Shown here piece by piece: positions 1 to 10,487 of a stretch of 64,000 nt of DNA (positions are counted from its first letter, which is position 1; each line of letters starts with the position of its first letter). The stretch lies in assembly GCA_963457665.1 (NCBI GenBank), contig OY735219.1:20220619-20284618 (forward strand), in the 5' to 3' direction. A model generated the notes under the pieces. That model had not been told where the DNA came from. It searched no databases and saw only the letters and a list, made by a program, of their open reading frames with translations. The stretch comes from Thysanoteuthis rhombus. Its lineage: Eukaryota; Mollusca; Cephalopoda; Oegopsida; Thysanoteuthidae. Made by a program: the position numbers and the translations under genes.

Positions 1-600
1 AAAATCTTGATAATAACAAGGTTTGGAAAGGAGAGGGGGAGATGATGCAAGGTATTTATTAATCTAAATTATCGTTATTGGCGAAAAAGGAGATGCTTTT
101 GTGTCAAAGTCCAAATCATTTGTTATGTAAGAAGCGAAAACGGGAAAAGTTTTGTTTGTGTATATGCTTGTTGAATCTAGTGACTGTTATCGAGAAAGAG
201 TGTATGTGTGTATTTAGTGCATGTAAATGTGCGTTGTTTTTTGTGTGTTGTTGAAGGAGGAAGTGTATCTATGCTGCGTGAATATGAGTGTGGGTATTCC
301 AAGTGTAGGTAGTATCATTTTTATCATATCTGTTTGATTTTCAAGATTTGTCGGTTTTTATATTTGATGTTTGTACGAACCATTTAGAGAGGAAAATGTG
401 TCTGCATCGTTAATTGGCTGTGTCAACATTGTGACGGTGATGAAAGATTTTAGAAGAATGTTGATAGCGTAATTTTTATCTAGATTTTAAAATGTGTCAG
501 TTTTCATATTTTGATTTTTCTACAAATTTTTCTCAGAGGAGAGTGTGTCTGCAGTGGTATTTTGCTGTTTGAATGTGTGTACAGCTAATTGTTTGTGTAT
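1..600. other. No gene seen
   Basis: AT-rich, G/T-biased plus strand. Two related lines, near 340-400 and 490-550 (TTGATGTTTGTACGAACC.. and TTGATTTTTCTACAAATT.., each followed by AGAGGA and GTGTCTGCA), suggest a decayed duplication of about 150 bases. Confidence 0.4.
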
Positions 601-602
601 GT

Positions 603-617
603 CTCTATCTATCTATC

Positions 618-675
<58 letters not shown>

Positions 676-680
676 CATAT

Positions 681-743
<63 letters not shown>

Positions 744-772
744 CACAAACACACACATATATATATATATTG
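603..772. repeat. Compound TA/CA microsatellite
   Basis: CTAT units, then a TA run with a few TACA changes, a CA run (about 684-710), a second TA run, a second CA run and a last TA run. Open frames crossing it encode only I/Y and H/T repeats and are not genes. Confidence 0.95.
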
Positions 773-1239
773 AGAGAGGTTGTTGAATTGGTGGTGCGAA
801 AAATGGAATCTGGAAACTGAACTCAAATTCCGATTGTTAATGTTGTGTCCGCGCTAATGACTTTGTTCGAGGCATGAATCCAATTTTCTTGTGTGTAATC
901 CCATTGACAGATTTCACTATTGACAGGCCATACTTGTTAACGATGAAAGTGCTCATCCCTATACTGAGATTTGAGGAGATCCAATCAAACATACGAGTTG
1001 TTATAGAAATCGATGTATCAGATCAAATAAGATTCAGCCAATGTTATGTTCTGAATCTGATTTTTGGGTCATTCGCTCCACTTTCGGTCTGTTGCCTCCC
1101 CTTTTATCTGGGCAATCGCAGATTATCCCGAAATTGAAACACGGACTCAATTGGATGACGAATTCACGGGATGACAATGTTGGTCGTATTACATAGGATA
1201 GTGTCAAACTCAATAACTGGAGTTGACTTTAATTTTCTC

Positions 1240-1345
1240 CAGTAACAACAACAACAACAACCTGACATGTAAAACTCACATTCTCTTACCATGATTCGAA
1301 CACAGCCAATTGATTGACTTGAGGCTGTCTTACTGACTGGGATGA
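1240..1345 (-). mobile_element. tRNA-derived SINE family B, copy 1
   Basis: On the minus strand: CAGTCAGTAAGACAGCC (A-box-like), then GTGTTCGAATCATGGTAAGA (good B box GTTCGAATC), then a body ending in a TTG-rich tail. The plus-strand sign is TACCATGATTCGAAC, preceded by an AAC-repeat stretch. Confidence 0.6.
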
Positions 1346-1642
1346 AATAGATATAAACGAAGATGTATCATGAAGATACACAAAAGCTCATTTCATTCAA
1401 TATATATATGTGTGTGTGTATGCTTGTTGTTGTTTTGTTATATTGATGAAATACAAAAGTTGCAATAATCATCGGAATTGGAATTGGAGATGGGAGTTTC
1501 AACGAACAACATCCGATCTTGTTACTCAGTAAAATGTATTTTGTTTTTTAGTTTTTTTTTCTAATATTCTTATTTCCTGGCCGGTTGAAAATGAAATAAT
1601 CTAGCTTAATATATAAAAGTAGCTGTCACTTTTTTGTTAGTC

Positions 1643-1680
1643 GGTTGGCTTGTTGGTTGGTTGGTTGGTTGGTTGGTCGG
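1643..1680. repeat. TTGG microsatellite
   Basis: TTGG is repeated with one or two changes, close before the LINE insertion at 1.83 kb. Confidence 0.85.
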
Positions 1681-1830
1681 TTATGCAAAAAAATGAACGA
1701 ATATTTATAGAAATCCTACTATAATTCAACCGTTCAACCTAGAATTTAACACGCAAGTGTCGTACACATTTTACCAGCGTTCTATTTCGTCTAACTAGCA
1801 GGGTGAAATAGTTTGTTTTTCCGTCAATGG

Positions 1831-2246
1831 TTACTCTAACAAAGAGACAGACCAGCAAATTGAGAACCATGCAACGTGCACATGAAAGAATTATGCTGGG
1901 CCTCACATGGAGAGATCACAAGACAGCACAGTACATTCGAGAAAAGACAAGAGTTAGGGACATCATAGAATCCATTAAAAATCTCAAATCGCAGTGGGCT
2001 GGCCATGTTACAAGAATGGCGGACAACTGATGGGCATCACGACTCACTACATGGATCCCCTGTGATCACATACGCAACTGAGGCCAGCAGAATATTAGAT
2101 GGAGAGACGAGCTAGACAAGTTCAGGAAGTACTGGCCCTGCGACGCCCATGATAGAGAAGTGTGGCAAATCCTGGGGAAGGTCCATGTCCAACGACGGAC
2201 GTTGAAAGATTGATGATGATGATGATGATGATGATGATTACTCTAA
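1831..2246 (+). mobile_element. RTE-type LINE 3' end with GAT tail and 9-bp target duplication
   Basis: The reading TKRQTSKLRTMQRAHERIML, then IESIKNLKSQWAGHVTRMAD, is the C-terminal part of an RTE-like endonuclease/reverse-transcriptase protein; the catalytic reverse transcriptase is missing. The frame stops at a TGA after RMADN, yet downstream DNA still reads like the family to about 2210. A GAT tail fills 2211-2237. TTACTCTAA stands at 1831-1839 and again at 2238-2246, right at both ends, which fits a target-site duplication around a 5'-truncated insertion. Confidence 0.85.
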
Positions 2247-2379
2247 AGCAAACTGCCTGTCGCCCCATCTGTTTTTACTACTCTTACCGCGACTCGTGAG
2301 CTTACTTACTGCCCCTTATAGTCCCTTGCTGACCCGAGTTACTTCCTTAACTTTTACTCTTGAATTTTTTCTAACTACC

Positions 2380-2830
2380 AAGTCAGTACACTGGCGACTG
2401 TTTTTTGAAACAGTTAACCAAAACTTTCACCAAAGCCATCAATGTAGGACTCTTCTGTTTTTAAGTTGTCTGGCTGGCTGACTGGCTTTTTATGTATCTA
2501 TGCATTATCACACCTATAGGCTGCACCAAGAGAGCTAAAGGACTCAAAATCTAAATATTTATTCCGAATAATTCGAAAAAAATTGGGGTTCAATTTGAAA
2601 TGTAAATTCTTGCCTAATTGGAACCTTAGTTTGTATCCAACAGCATTCATGGTTGATTTTTTTGCAAATTCAAACTTTTTTAGTAAACCACAAAAGTCAA
2701 GATAAATTATTTATTTTTTGATCACGCCTTTTTCAAAAGTTTTAATTGATTACCCCCAACACTGCATACTGCAATTAGACGTTGGTCACATGTCAGCTTC
2801 TGTTGAGTGACTAACAGGGCTCTTTATTAT
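2380..2830 (+). repeat. Dispersed repeat E, copy 1
   Basis: Ordered blocks: TTGAAACAGTTAACCAAAAC, GTCTGGCTGGCTGACTGGCT, GAGAGCTAAAGGACTC, CCTAATTGGAACCTTAGTTT, then AATTGATTACCCCCAACACT and TGTTGAGTGACTAACAGGGC. The same blocks recur at 10.8-11.2, 12.5-12.95, 13.4-13.75 and 29.4-29.76 kb. It is unclassified, about 450 bases long, and no coding sequence was recognised. Confidence 0.6.
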
Positions 2831-2894
2831 TTTTTTAACAAATAGTTAATATCATTTGGGATAAATATTTCATAGAAAATAAAAATGAGACGTA

Positions 2895-3040
2895 ATAACT
2901 CCAGTGCTACCGTGACAGGAACAGCCCTTACTAAATTTAGTGGAGGAAAAAATAAACATTCACCCACCATGATTTGAAATCATGACTAAGTGGTTGATAG
3001 TTACATCTTTTACTAACTGAGCTATATTGACTAGTCTTGT
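2895..3040 (-). mobile_element. tRNA-derived SINE family B, copy 2
   Basis: On the minus strand: ATAGCTCAGTTAGTAAAAG (a clear tRNA D-arm), then a T-arm with the perfect stem CATGATTTCAAATCATG, then GGTGGGTGAATG. The downstream body, read on plus as GCTACCGTGACAGGAACA, matches copy 4. Confidence 0.65.
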
Positions 3041-3107
3041 AAGTTTTCAAAAAATTTATGCTAGAAATACACAGGGGTTCATTTCATTCTACTAGATAAA
3101 TACGTCG

Positions 3108-3180
3108 ATAAAATTAAGATTTCCCTACCATGATTTGAAATCCCGACCAGGTGATTTGTAGCTGGGTCTCCACGAAAATT
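3108..3180 (-). mobile_element. tRNA-derived SINE family B, copy 3 (head fragment)
   Basis: The plus strand has CCCTACCATGATTTGAAATC followed by CCGACCAGGTGATTTGTAGC, the B-box side of the family B head. It lies 70 bases from copy 2 in the same orientation, so it may be a tandem insertion or a duplicated head. Confidence 0.5.
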
Positions 3181-3414
3181 TATCTTACATAGCGCTTATT
3201 TCATTCTTATAAATCAATACATTTATACTAGAAAACATTTTCTATGATTTTTATTTATCATTATAAACAATAAAAATTTCAGTGATCATTTTCGATCAGA
3301 AAAAAAGAAGTATAGCTCGGCCAAGCAGTGTCCAGGCCCATATATTATTAATAATGATTAATGAATATAATTCAGCCATACATAAATGATCTTATCATTT
3401 CCGACGGCTACTAC

Positions 3415-3600
3415 CACTAGTAAATTAATAAGATCTGAAGCTTTGCTAATTAAACTGTGTCAGTCAAGTGTCCTCCCAATATCAATATCCAGGGGTGTTG
3501 ATTGGGATAGATTGGGAGACAGATAACCAATTTGAAATGAATAGAGTGTGAAGAGACAGGAGACTCGAAAAACAAACGCACAAGTTGAAAAGGAAGGTGT
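3415..3600 (+). repeat. Dispersed repeat F, copy 1
   Basis: TTAATAAGATCTGAAGCTTT, GTCAGTCAAGTGTCC and GGGTGTTGATTGGGATAG recur in altered form at 4.89-5.07 kb. Unclassified. Confidence 0.5.
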
Positions 3601-4890
3601 AACTTATGAGTTATATATATATATATATTTTTTTCTTAAGCGGGAAAGAATGGAGTGCAGCTGTGAAAATGACAATAGGTGTATATTTTGAGGTTCTGTT
3701 GGAAAGTAAATTAACTCGTTCAAATAGAACAGGCTTTTTTTTCAAATGGTGTCTACAATATATTCTATCAGAAGAATTGTTGCCTTTAAGTGGAAGAGTT
3801 CATCGTTACAGACGGATATGAACCGACAGAAAAAGTATCATTGTTCATCTTGAAGATAAATTCTTATTTCGATCGGATGAATTATCCACACCTATAATTA
3901 TCAACTTGATACATTTGTCGGTAGTCACGCTTACGTCATCAGTGACATTTAGTGACATAACTTAGGAATGGGATTTTATGTTATATTAAACTTGATAAAT
4001 TGTATCTTTCTTTAATTTTTGAATTAATTTAATATCAATGTAGTAATAGAAAGAAAACCATCGAAAAAAGTTGCTCTGTATTTTTCCTTTCACGCTAAAC
4101 CAAATGAACCCTGATTATCTGATGAGTTCAATACTGCTCATTCCAGAGTGAGCAAGTGCCTTACCCAATGTTGGTGGGTTTTTGTTTTGTTTTGTTTTTT
4201 ATTTCAATTTGTTTCTTTGCGTATCTATTTTTATATCATTTTAACTATCTTGTTGCTTTTTTAGTCACTTTCAGTCTTCATTTTCAACTTATTTTGTTTT
4301 AGTGTTTCCAACTTGACAATTCAAACATCAATCAGTCATTTTAACCTTTTTTACTGGTTTTAATTTTATGGTACAAATATCTCCCTTCCTACGAACTGTA
4401 AGTAAACAAAAAAAGGACATATTGAACAGTAACAAGTAAACGATGTGAAACGTTATTTTCTTTTATATTTTATAAATACAATTTCACAATTTTATAGACG
4501 TATTTATTTCATGGAAAGTATCCGGAAAAGCTCAACCACCTGGTTTCAGGAGTAAAAGATTTTTAATCAGAACGTGATTTGCTCTCTCTAGTGAATCTGA
4601 CTATTCCAAGTGCCCGTTGCGATTTCCACACAAACACCGTATTCCCTTAAGCGTTTTTTTTATGAAACAAACTTCCCCAACAGTGCTTCCCTGTTGAATA
4701 TAATATCCATCTTTCCAAATCCAGGATCAATAAATATCCAGTGAACCTAAAATTACTTCAACCCTATGCCTAGAGTAGCCCCTGAGCTTTGTATAGGGTG
4801 ACTCTGAGTGAGAAAGAAAGAAAAAACAATAAATGAACAAAAAACAATGCAGTTGCCAACATACTTAATTAATGCCGTCATTTTTGAAGA
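3600..4890. other. No gene seen
   Basis: AT-rich sequence with a short TA tract at 3,616 and a GTTTT-rich line near 4,185. No element was recognised. Confidence 0.4.
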
Positions 4891-5070
4891 GCAAGGAGTA
4901 AACTAGTTAATTAATCAAATCTGAGGCTTGTCTAATAAAATTGCGTCAATCGACGTTTCTGATTATCAATAACCATTGGTGTTGAGCCGAACAGATGGAT
5001 AGACAGATGGTCAGTCTATGATGGACAAAGTGTGTGGAGGGCGGTTGAATTATAAACAAACAGGCGGGAG
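4890..5070 (+). repeat. Dispersed repeat F, copy 2
   Basis: TTAATTAATCAAATCTGAGG, GCGTCAATCGACGTT and TTGGTGTTGAGCCGAACAG parallel 3.42-3.6 kb. It ends where the RTE LINE at 5.1 kb begins, so it may be internal sequence of that element. Confidence 0.5.
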
Positions 5071-5094
5071 GGGAACGGTTAGTCCGCGCAGATC

Positions 5095-5920
5095 ATTTGA
5101 TGATATTGACCATTCCAGAACTAACAGAAACAAACGATAAAATCGATATTCCACGAATAGCAGCACAATATTAACGGCTATCACTTGTTGAGAAATTCCA
5201 CGAAATCACAGAAAAAAGGACTCGGTACAATCCTCGTTACATTGGCCAAAGTGGAGCTTGGCTTATCTTGAGACAACTTCAAAGTGAGAATAAGGACATA
5301 ACTGTCAAAATTTAAGATGCAAAACTGGGGAGAGTAGACCACTACATCTACCTGGGACAATGAATCTCATTGAAACCCACAAAAGAAGAAGAAATCAAGC
5401 AGAGAATCACCCTAGGATAGCAAGCCACCGGCAGAGCAAACTCAGCTTTCAAAAACAAGACGATCCCAATAATCCTAGATAGAAAAATACACAACAAATG
5501 CATTCTCCCAATAGTCAATCATGGAGCTGAAACATGGAACCTTACCAAAAGACAGACCTGCAAATTGAGAAGAATGCAACACGCATATGAGAGAATCATG
5601 CTCAATCTTACATTGACAAATCACGAGGCAGTACAATACGTCAGGAAGAAAATGGGGTCTGAGACATCATAGAATCTATTAGAAAACTCAAATGGCAATG
5701 GGCTGGTCATTTTGCAAGAATGACAGACAACCGATGGACATCATAACTCACAACATGGATCCCCATAGATCACATGCGAAACCGTAGCCGACCGAAAACA
5801 AGATGAACAATATTAAATGAGCTAGACAAATTCAGAAAATACTGGCTCTACGATACCCATGATAGAGAAATATGGCAGATCCTGGAAAAGGTCTATGTCA
5901 GACGACGGACATTAAAAGAC

Positions 5921-5976
<56 letters not shown>
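5095..5976 (+). mobile_element. RTE-type LINE 3' half with long GAT tail
   Basis: Broken frames read VDHYIYLGQ, then KEEEIKQRITLG, AETWNLTKRQTCKLRRMQ and RKHERIM-like text, ending in a 3' region that matches the copy at 1.8-2.2 kb nearly word for word (CATGATAGAGAAATATGGCA). Several stops and frameshifts interrupt it. The GAT tail at 5922-5976 is about twice as long as in the first copy. The left end is uncertain; another repeat (4890-5070) abuts it. Confidence 0.85.
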
Positions 5977-6081
5977 CAAGCTAGTTCACCATGACATCAA
6001 AAAATTTACAGGAATATCTCAAAATATTATGGTAATACACAGTGCTTAAACAAAAACAGAATTCTAATGTGGTGTCCACGT

Positions 6082-6240
6082 ACCACTGAAAGGGAAACTG
6101 CGGATAAGTTAGGACCACTGAAATAGAAACCGCGGATAAGTGAGGACCACTGAAATAGAAACCGCGAATAAGTGAGCACCATTGGACTTTAAACTGCAAA
6201 TAAGTCGGACCACCAAAATAGAAACAACAGATAATGGGGA
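6082..6240 (+). repeat. 32-bp minisatellite, about five units
   Basis: The units start at 6082, 6114, 6146, 6178 and 6209. The unit begins ACCACTGAAATAGAAACCGC and ends GGATAAGTGAGG. Units 2 and 3 differ at two bases; units 4 and 5 are 31 bp and more diverged. The array lies 106 bases after the GAT tail of the LINE at 5.1-5.98 kb. Confidence 0.85.
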
Positions 6241-6463
6241 CTGCAAGAAAGGAAAACTATAAATCATTTAAATTATGCCTAAGAAAAAACAATTTATAAC
6301 AACATGCTTGTGAATGTTGATGACGTAATTTTATATGCATAGCGAGAATTTTTTTATCCCAAATAAATGATTATTTTTTTCAAAACAAAAAAGAACGTAC
6401 CCCTGAAAGTGAAACCGGTTGTTGTTTTTTCTTCTATTGCAAGAATCAATTAAAAAGAATAAA

Positions 6464-6500
6464 TGACGTCACTTAACCGGAGTCCGACTAAGTGACGTCA
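6464..6500. promoter_or_regulatory. Two perfect CRE palindromes
   Basis: TGACGTCA occurs at 6464-6471 and 6493-6500, 29 bases apart. A third copy, with the same preceding bases (ATAAATGACGTCAC), is at 30,874-30,881. Such palindromes bind CREB/ATF proteins. No gene start was recognised nearby, so a function is not claimed. Confidence 0.35.
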
Positions 6501-7095
6501 AATACATCTGATATTATAACCTTATGCAGCTCTGCATTTTCTTTTCAACGTTCAACCAAATGATAATGAAGACTATTCAGTTATTAATTTTTAATAGTTA
6601 ATTTCCCCTGAAAGATATAAAAGACAGGAAATATAAACCATCACGTGGTTTATTATATAACTGTCCTTATTTTGCTTTGATTGACGGACCCTTATCATAA
6701 TACCATCAAATTTGGAGCAGTGTGATGTTTGCTGGGTTTTTCTTCCGAATAAATGTTTATATCATTCTTCAAATTTATCATTTTTAATACAACATTGGAA
6801 CAAAAAAGAAATTCCATTTTACAACTTCAGTTGCATCCCTTAGCATGACAGACGACATCTGAACATTGCTTAGTATTATATGTATGCATCGTGTGAATGC
6901 CATATATTCTTATATTATAGGCTATAAAACAAATGGTTTACAGGGATATTTGAAGGACTACCGCTCACTGCAACTCACCCAAGCCCCATAATTGTCTCCA
7001 TCGGACTTAGGTAGATGGCTTCCTAATCATAATACCAGTACATTTGATGCAGTGCAATATTCACATCTTTTTTTTTTAAATCAAATTATATACGG
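6501..7095. other. No gene seen
   Basis: Two lines with CGGACCCTTATCATAATACC (6,686) and TTCCTAATCATAATACCAGT (7,020), both followed by an ATTTG.AGCAGTG.GAT block, look like a diverged direct repeat spaced about 330 bases. Confidence 0.4.
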
Positions 7096-7178
7096 ACATA
7101 TACTGAAGAGTCAAAAATCGGTGATCAAGCTCTGGTAAAAGGCAAGAATTTCGAATGCCGATTTTCAAGTCAGATTGA

Positions 7179-7220
<42 letters not shown>

Positions 7221-7290
7221 TGGAATATTGGCACAATACAAACTTTCTCTTTCTCACTTTGGTCCAGTGCTGTACAAGGTTAAGTTTAGT
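7095..7290 (+). repeat. Dispersed repeat D, copy 1
   Basis: GGTAAAAGGCAAGAATTTCG followed by AATGCCGATTTTCAAGTCAG and, after a TC tract, CACTTTGGTCCAGTGC resemble 17.22-17.4 kb. The TC microsatellite (7,186-7,217) grew inside this copy only. Confidence 0.5.
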
Positions 7291-7735
7291 AAATCAGACA
7301 GACTCTCATCATCGGAAAGCTCGGTGCAACACAATCTCCCTAGCAAACTTCTACTTTCAACCCAGTTTAAGCAAATAAAAAAACAGCGCGTCAAGTATCA
7401 GTAGCATCCATCTGTCCTTCCCCCTTCCTACCCTCTTGTTAAACTTTCTTCATTTACTCCCCTTTGCCTTCCTACCATGTCTGTTACACTTAGAGTATCA
7501 GTGGCAACCATCAACCAAGCCTGCAGCTGAACAAATTCTGTCAGCGAAGCAATATGTCATGAACTAGTATCTATATTAGTCTGAGTGGTTGATTTCTAGT
7601 CATAACTCGTTGGACCGATACAGCATTAGATGAGATCGATCATAACTGGGCGACTTTTTCAAATAGAAAAAATTCATTCTTGGAATATTCATTTGATTAT
7701 GTCTGTCAGCGAGGATGGACAGGTATGTCTACACG

Positions 7736-7739
<4 letters not shown>

Positions 7740-7804
<65 letters not shown>
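7740..7804. repeat. TC microsatellite with TA end
   Basis: An unbroken TC run of about 55 bases is followed by a short TA run. A shorter TC tract lies at 7,186-7,217 and a GA tract at 8,039-8,062. Confidence 0.95.
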
Positions 7805-7805
<1 letters not shown>

Positions 7806-8369
7806 AAATTACATATACCTGTATGTAAGATAATGGCGAGGAAGGGTTCATTTCGTCCATATACCATTCAGCATTTCTTTGCATGTATGCACACTGTGGC
7901 CGAAGCAAGGGAAGAAACGAGAGGCGTAAGACTCCTCTCGGGATTCAAAATCGAACCATTATTTTTATTTTACTCTAGCCAACTGAATTTACATCGATAG
8001 TCCCCGTTTGAAGACAAAACAAAATCTTCACTCACATGGAGAGAGAGAGAGAGAGAGAGAGATGGGTCATTCGATTGCCATAGGCCAGGACCAAGGTCTG
8101 TGGCCAACCATGTATCGGTCAGTCTACCCAACTGTTCTCTCTTCTTCTGTTAATTACTCACTAACAAAGGTCTTTTTTCCATCACAATCTCATTTACTAA
8201 ATCATCTTACCCTCTTCTTTTGCCTGATACCGTAACTAAATGATCATCTACCCTTTTTTATCTACTCCTTTTTAACTTCTTTTCACCTAATGTATTTTCC
8301 ATTAAGTGGCCGTGACTGGCTATTTATCCGTGGGGGCTCCAGGCGACCACACTTCATCTTGTCATGATT

Positions 8370-8520
8370 AATCTACTTAAAACGTTTCTATTATCCTTTT
8401 GGCGTCTAGAAATGGTTACTCTTTGACCAAGTATGTAAGTATAGTTCACATATATCTACGCAAAAAGTATGTTTAACGAAAATGTTATTTAAAAAGATTA
8501 CTTAAGAACGAAAATGAAGT
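8370..8520 (+). repeat. Direct repeat pair G, copy 1
   Basis: Blocks CGTTTCTATTATCC, GACCAAGTATGTAAGTATAG, TTCACATATATCTACGCAAA and AAGTATGTTTAACGAAAATG reappear at 9.18-9.36 kb in the same order. Confidence 0.6.
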
Positions 8521-8794
8521 ATTCAAATGTATAGTAATGCGCTTTTCGGGTCGACTGTATGACTGTAGATAGAATGCCTTTTGGTGCAAAACTCTCAAGG
8601 TCATAAAACAATTGCCTAAAGCTTGCATACCGAAGTTTCCGATGATTTTCATCAATCTGAAAGGCTACTATGTATTTGCCATATTTATATTTTTGTTGTG
8701 TTAACAAAACACCTTGTGAAATTTATTCTTTCCATTATTTTTCATTTCATTAATTCATTTCTATTTCATTTGATTTATTTTGTCCAAACCTGGA

Positions 8795-8940
8795 TTTGTC
8801 TTTGTACCGTGACAAGAACAACAAAAACAATAAGAGCAATCCTCATCGAATTCAATGGAGTAAAAAATTATCATTCCCCTACCATGATTTGAAATTACGA
8901 TCAACAGATAAATAAATACCCTTTTACTAAAATATGCCTT
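8795..8940 (-). mobile_element. tRNA-derived SINE family B, copy 4
   Basis: The plus strand runs TACCGTGACAAGAACAACAA, GAATTCAATGGAGTAAAAAA, then CCCCTACCATGATTTGAAAT. Copy 2 has the same blocks in the same order. The D-arm half is decayed. Confidence 0.55.
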
Positions 8941-9179
8941 TTCGTATTATTATTTCATGTTTCACATTATGTCACGTTGAATTGGTGGATATAAAAAAAC
9001 TTTTTCTTATAATCGAAAGTTTGTGAAATCAATCTTCTTTACAAAAAAAGTAAATGGGTAGTTTTGATTTGATCAAAAGTTTTTTCATTGAAAACAAGGG
9101 TATAAAAGTACTTTTTACGATCAAAAGTTCATGCAAGACTTTTTTTCAATTCTTTCAATGGACTTTATCAATATATTCA

Positions 9180-9358
9180 CTTGAGATGTTTCTATCACCC
9201 TATTAGTGCCCAAAAAAGGATTACTCTGTAACTCATCTTATCTTTGACAAAGTATGTAAGTATACTTCACATGTACCCACTCAAAAAGTATTTTCAGCAA
9301 AGAATGCAATTCAAAAAAAAGATAAAATGTTTAAGAATAAAATGAAATATTCGATTAA
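9180..9358 (+). repeat. Direct repeat pair G, copy 2
   Basis: TGTTTCTATCACCC, GACAAAGTATGTAAGTATAC, TTCACATGTACCCACTCAAA and AAGTATTTTCAGCAAAGAAT match the copy 810 bases upstream. It has a small insertion (TAACTCATCTTATC) relative to copy 1. Confidence 0.6.
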
Positions 9359-9689
9359 AGGGTCCCCATCTGCCATTATATTGTAACATTTTTTCCCTGA
9401 TCATCCATTTTCTTGTCGAACGGAATAGAAGAAAATCGGCTTGTTATATTTTTCAGATGGTGAAGGAGTCTCTCTACCCGACAGACGTTAGCGAATGATC
9501 GTTGACATTTTTTTGAACCCTCAAGGCATTCTTCATTCACCACCGTTGTGGAGTGTGAGACAGATGGATGAGGTGAGGTATGAGACACATCCAAATATAT
9601 TAGGACAATTGTTTGATTTCTCTTCTCAGTTTCAGTTGCAAGTCGATTTATGAGACGGGGTTTGCTCACTCCACGCCAAAGACTACCTT

Positions 9690-9830
9690 ACGAGACTAAA
9701 GAGCTCGAACTGCTCTGCTATTTATTTGGATGTATTTGTGTAAAGTGAACGTACCCAGCCTTGGCCGGGACCTGAAATCTATTCGACGACTCCGTTCTGG
9801 TTCTGGTAACCGATACGCCACTCTACACAA
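9690..9830 (-). mobile_element. tRNA-derived SINE family A, copy 1
   Basis: Read on the minus strand it starts with GTGGCGTATCGGTTACCAG (A-box-like), then AACGGAGTCGTCGAATAG and a B-box-like TTTCAGGTCCCGG, followed by a body with GTACGTTCACTTTA. The same ordered blocks recur at 25.8, 35.4 and 39.9 kb. A related tail (CTTTCCCAAGGACATTAG) also appears near 10,455. Confidence 0.6.
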
Positions 9831-10487
9831 TCCCCCTTTTTTTAGGGGGGTATTTTGGTACTTTTTTTTTGTTTTGTTTTTTTTTTCTTCAAATATGCCT
9901 GTTTTATAAGATGGCACAAAAGGAATGTATTCCTGCTTGAATCTAATAAATTATCAGTGTCTGGATGCAAAAGGACATCTATATTATTCAAATGGACCAA
10001 CGTCCGATCTAAGCAAAAAAAGAATTACAAGTTGAGAAATAGTACCAGAAAAATAGGGAAGATGACTCAAGATATTTTAAGCTTAGCTTAATTTAGAAAC
10101 AGAAATTTAGAAAATAAAATAGAATAATTTCTTTCAAATAAACTGTAAGAAATTTAAAAAAATACATTCTTTCTTCTTCGACTGAATATTGAATTGTTTT
10201 TCATTTATGCTAAGACTGTTTGTTTGGTTGTTTAACTCTAACTCTCTGAAATGTATTCCTTTCCGCTAAAAAAAGACTCATAACCCTAGCCTCAGTGTTT
10301 CTTAAGGTCCATAGAGATCCGGTCATTGTTTACAGCAATCATTGGTTTTTGCAGGGTCAGGGATCTAGCCCGACGCCAAGATATGCTTACAAGGCTAAAA
10401 GGCTCCCTCTATCTTACAATTTACTCATAGCTGAATAGAGAAGTGAATTTCTGACTTTCCCAAGGACATTAGTTTGAAGTTCCCACT

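Noticed and set aside
545-820. Open frames of 60-90 codons through TA/CA repeats, and similar frames through TC tracts at 7.7 and 13.0 kb
   Set aside because: The translation is almost only I/Y/H/T or L/S/R/E, produced by the microsatellite itself.
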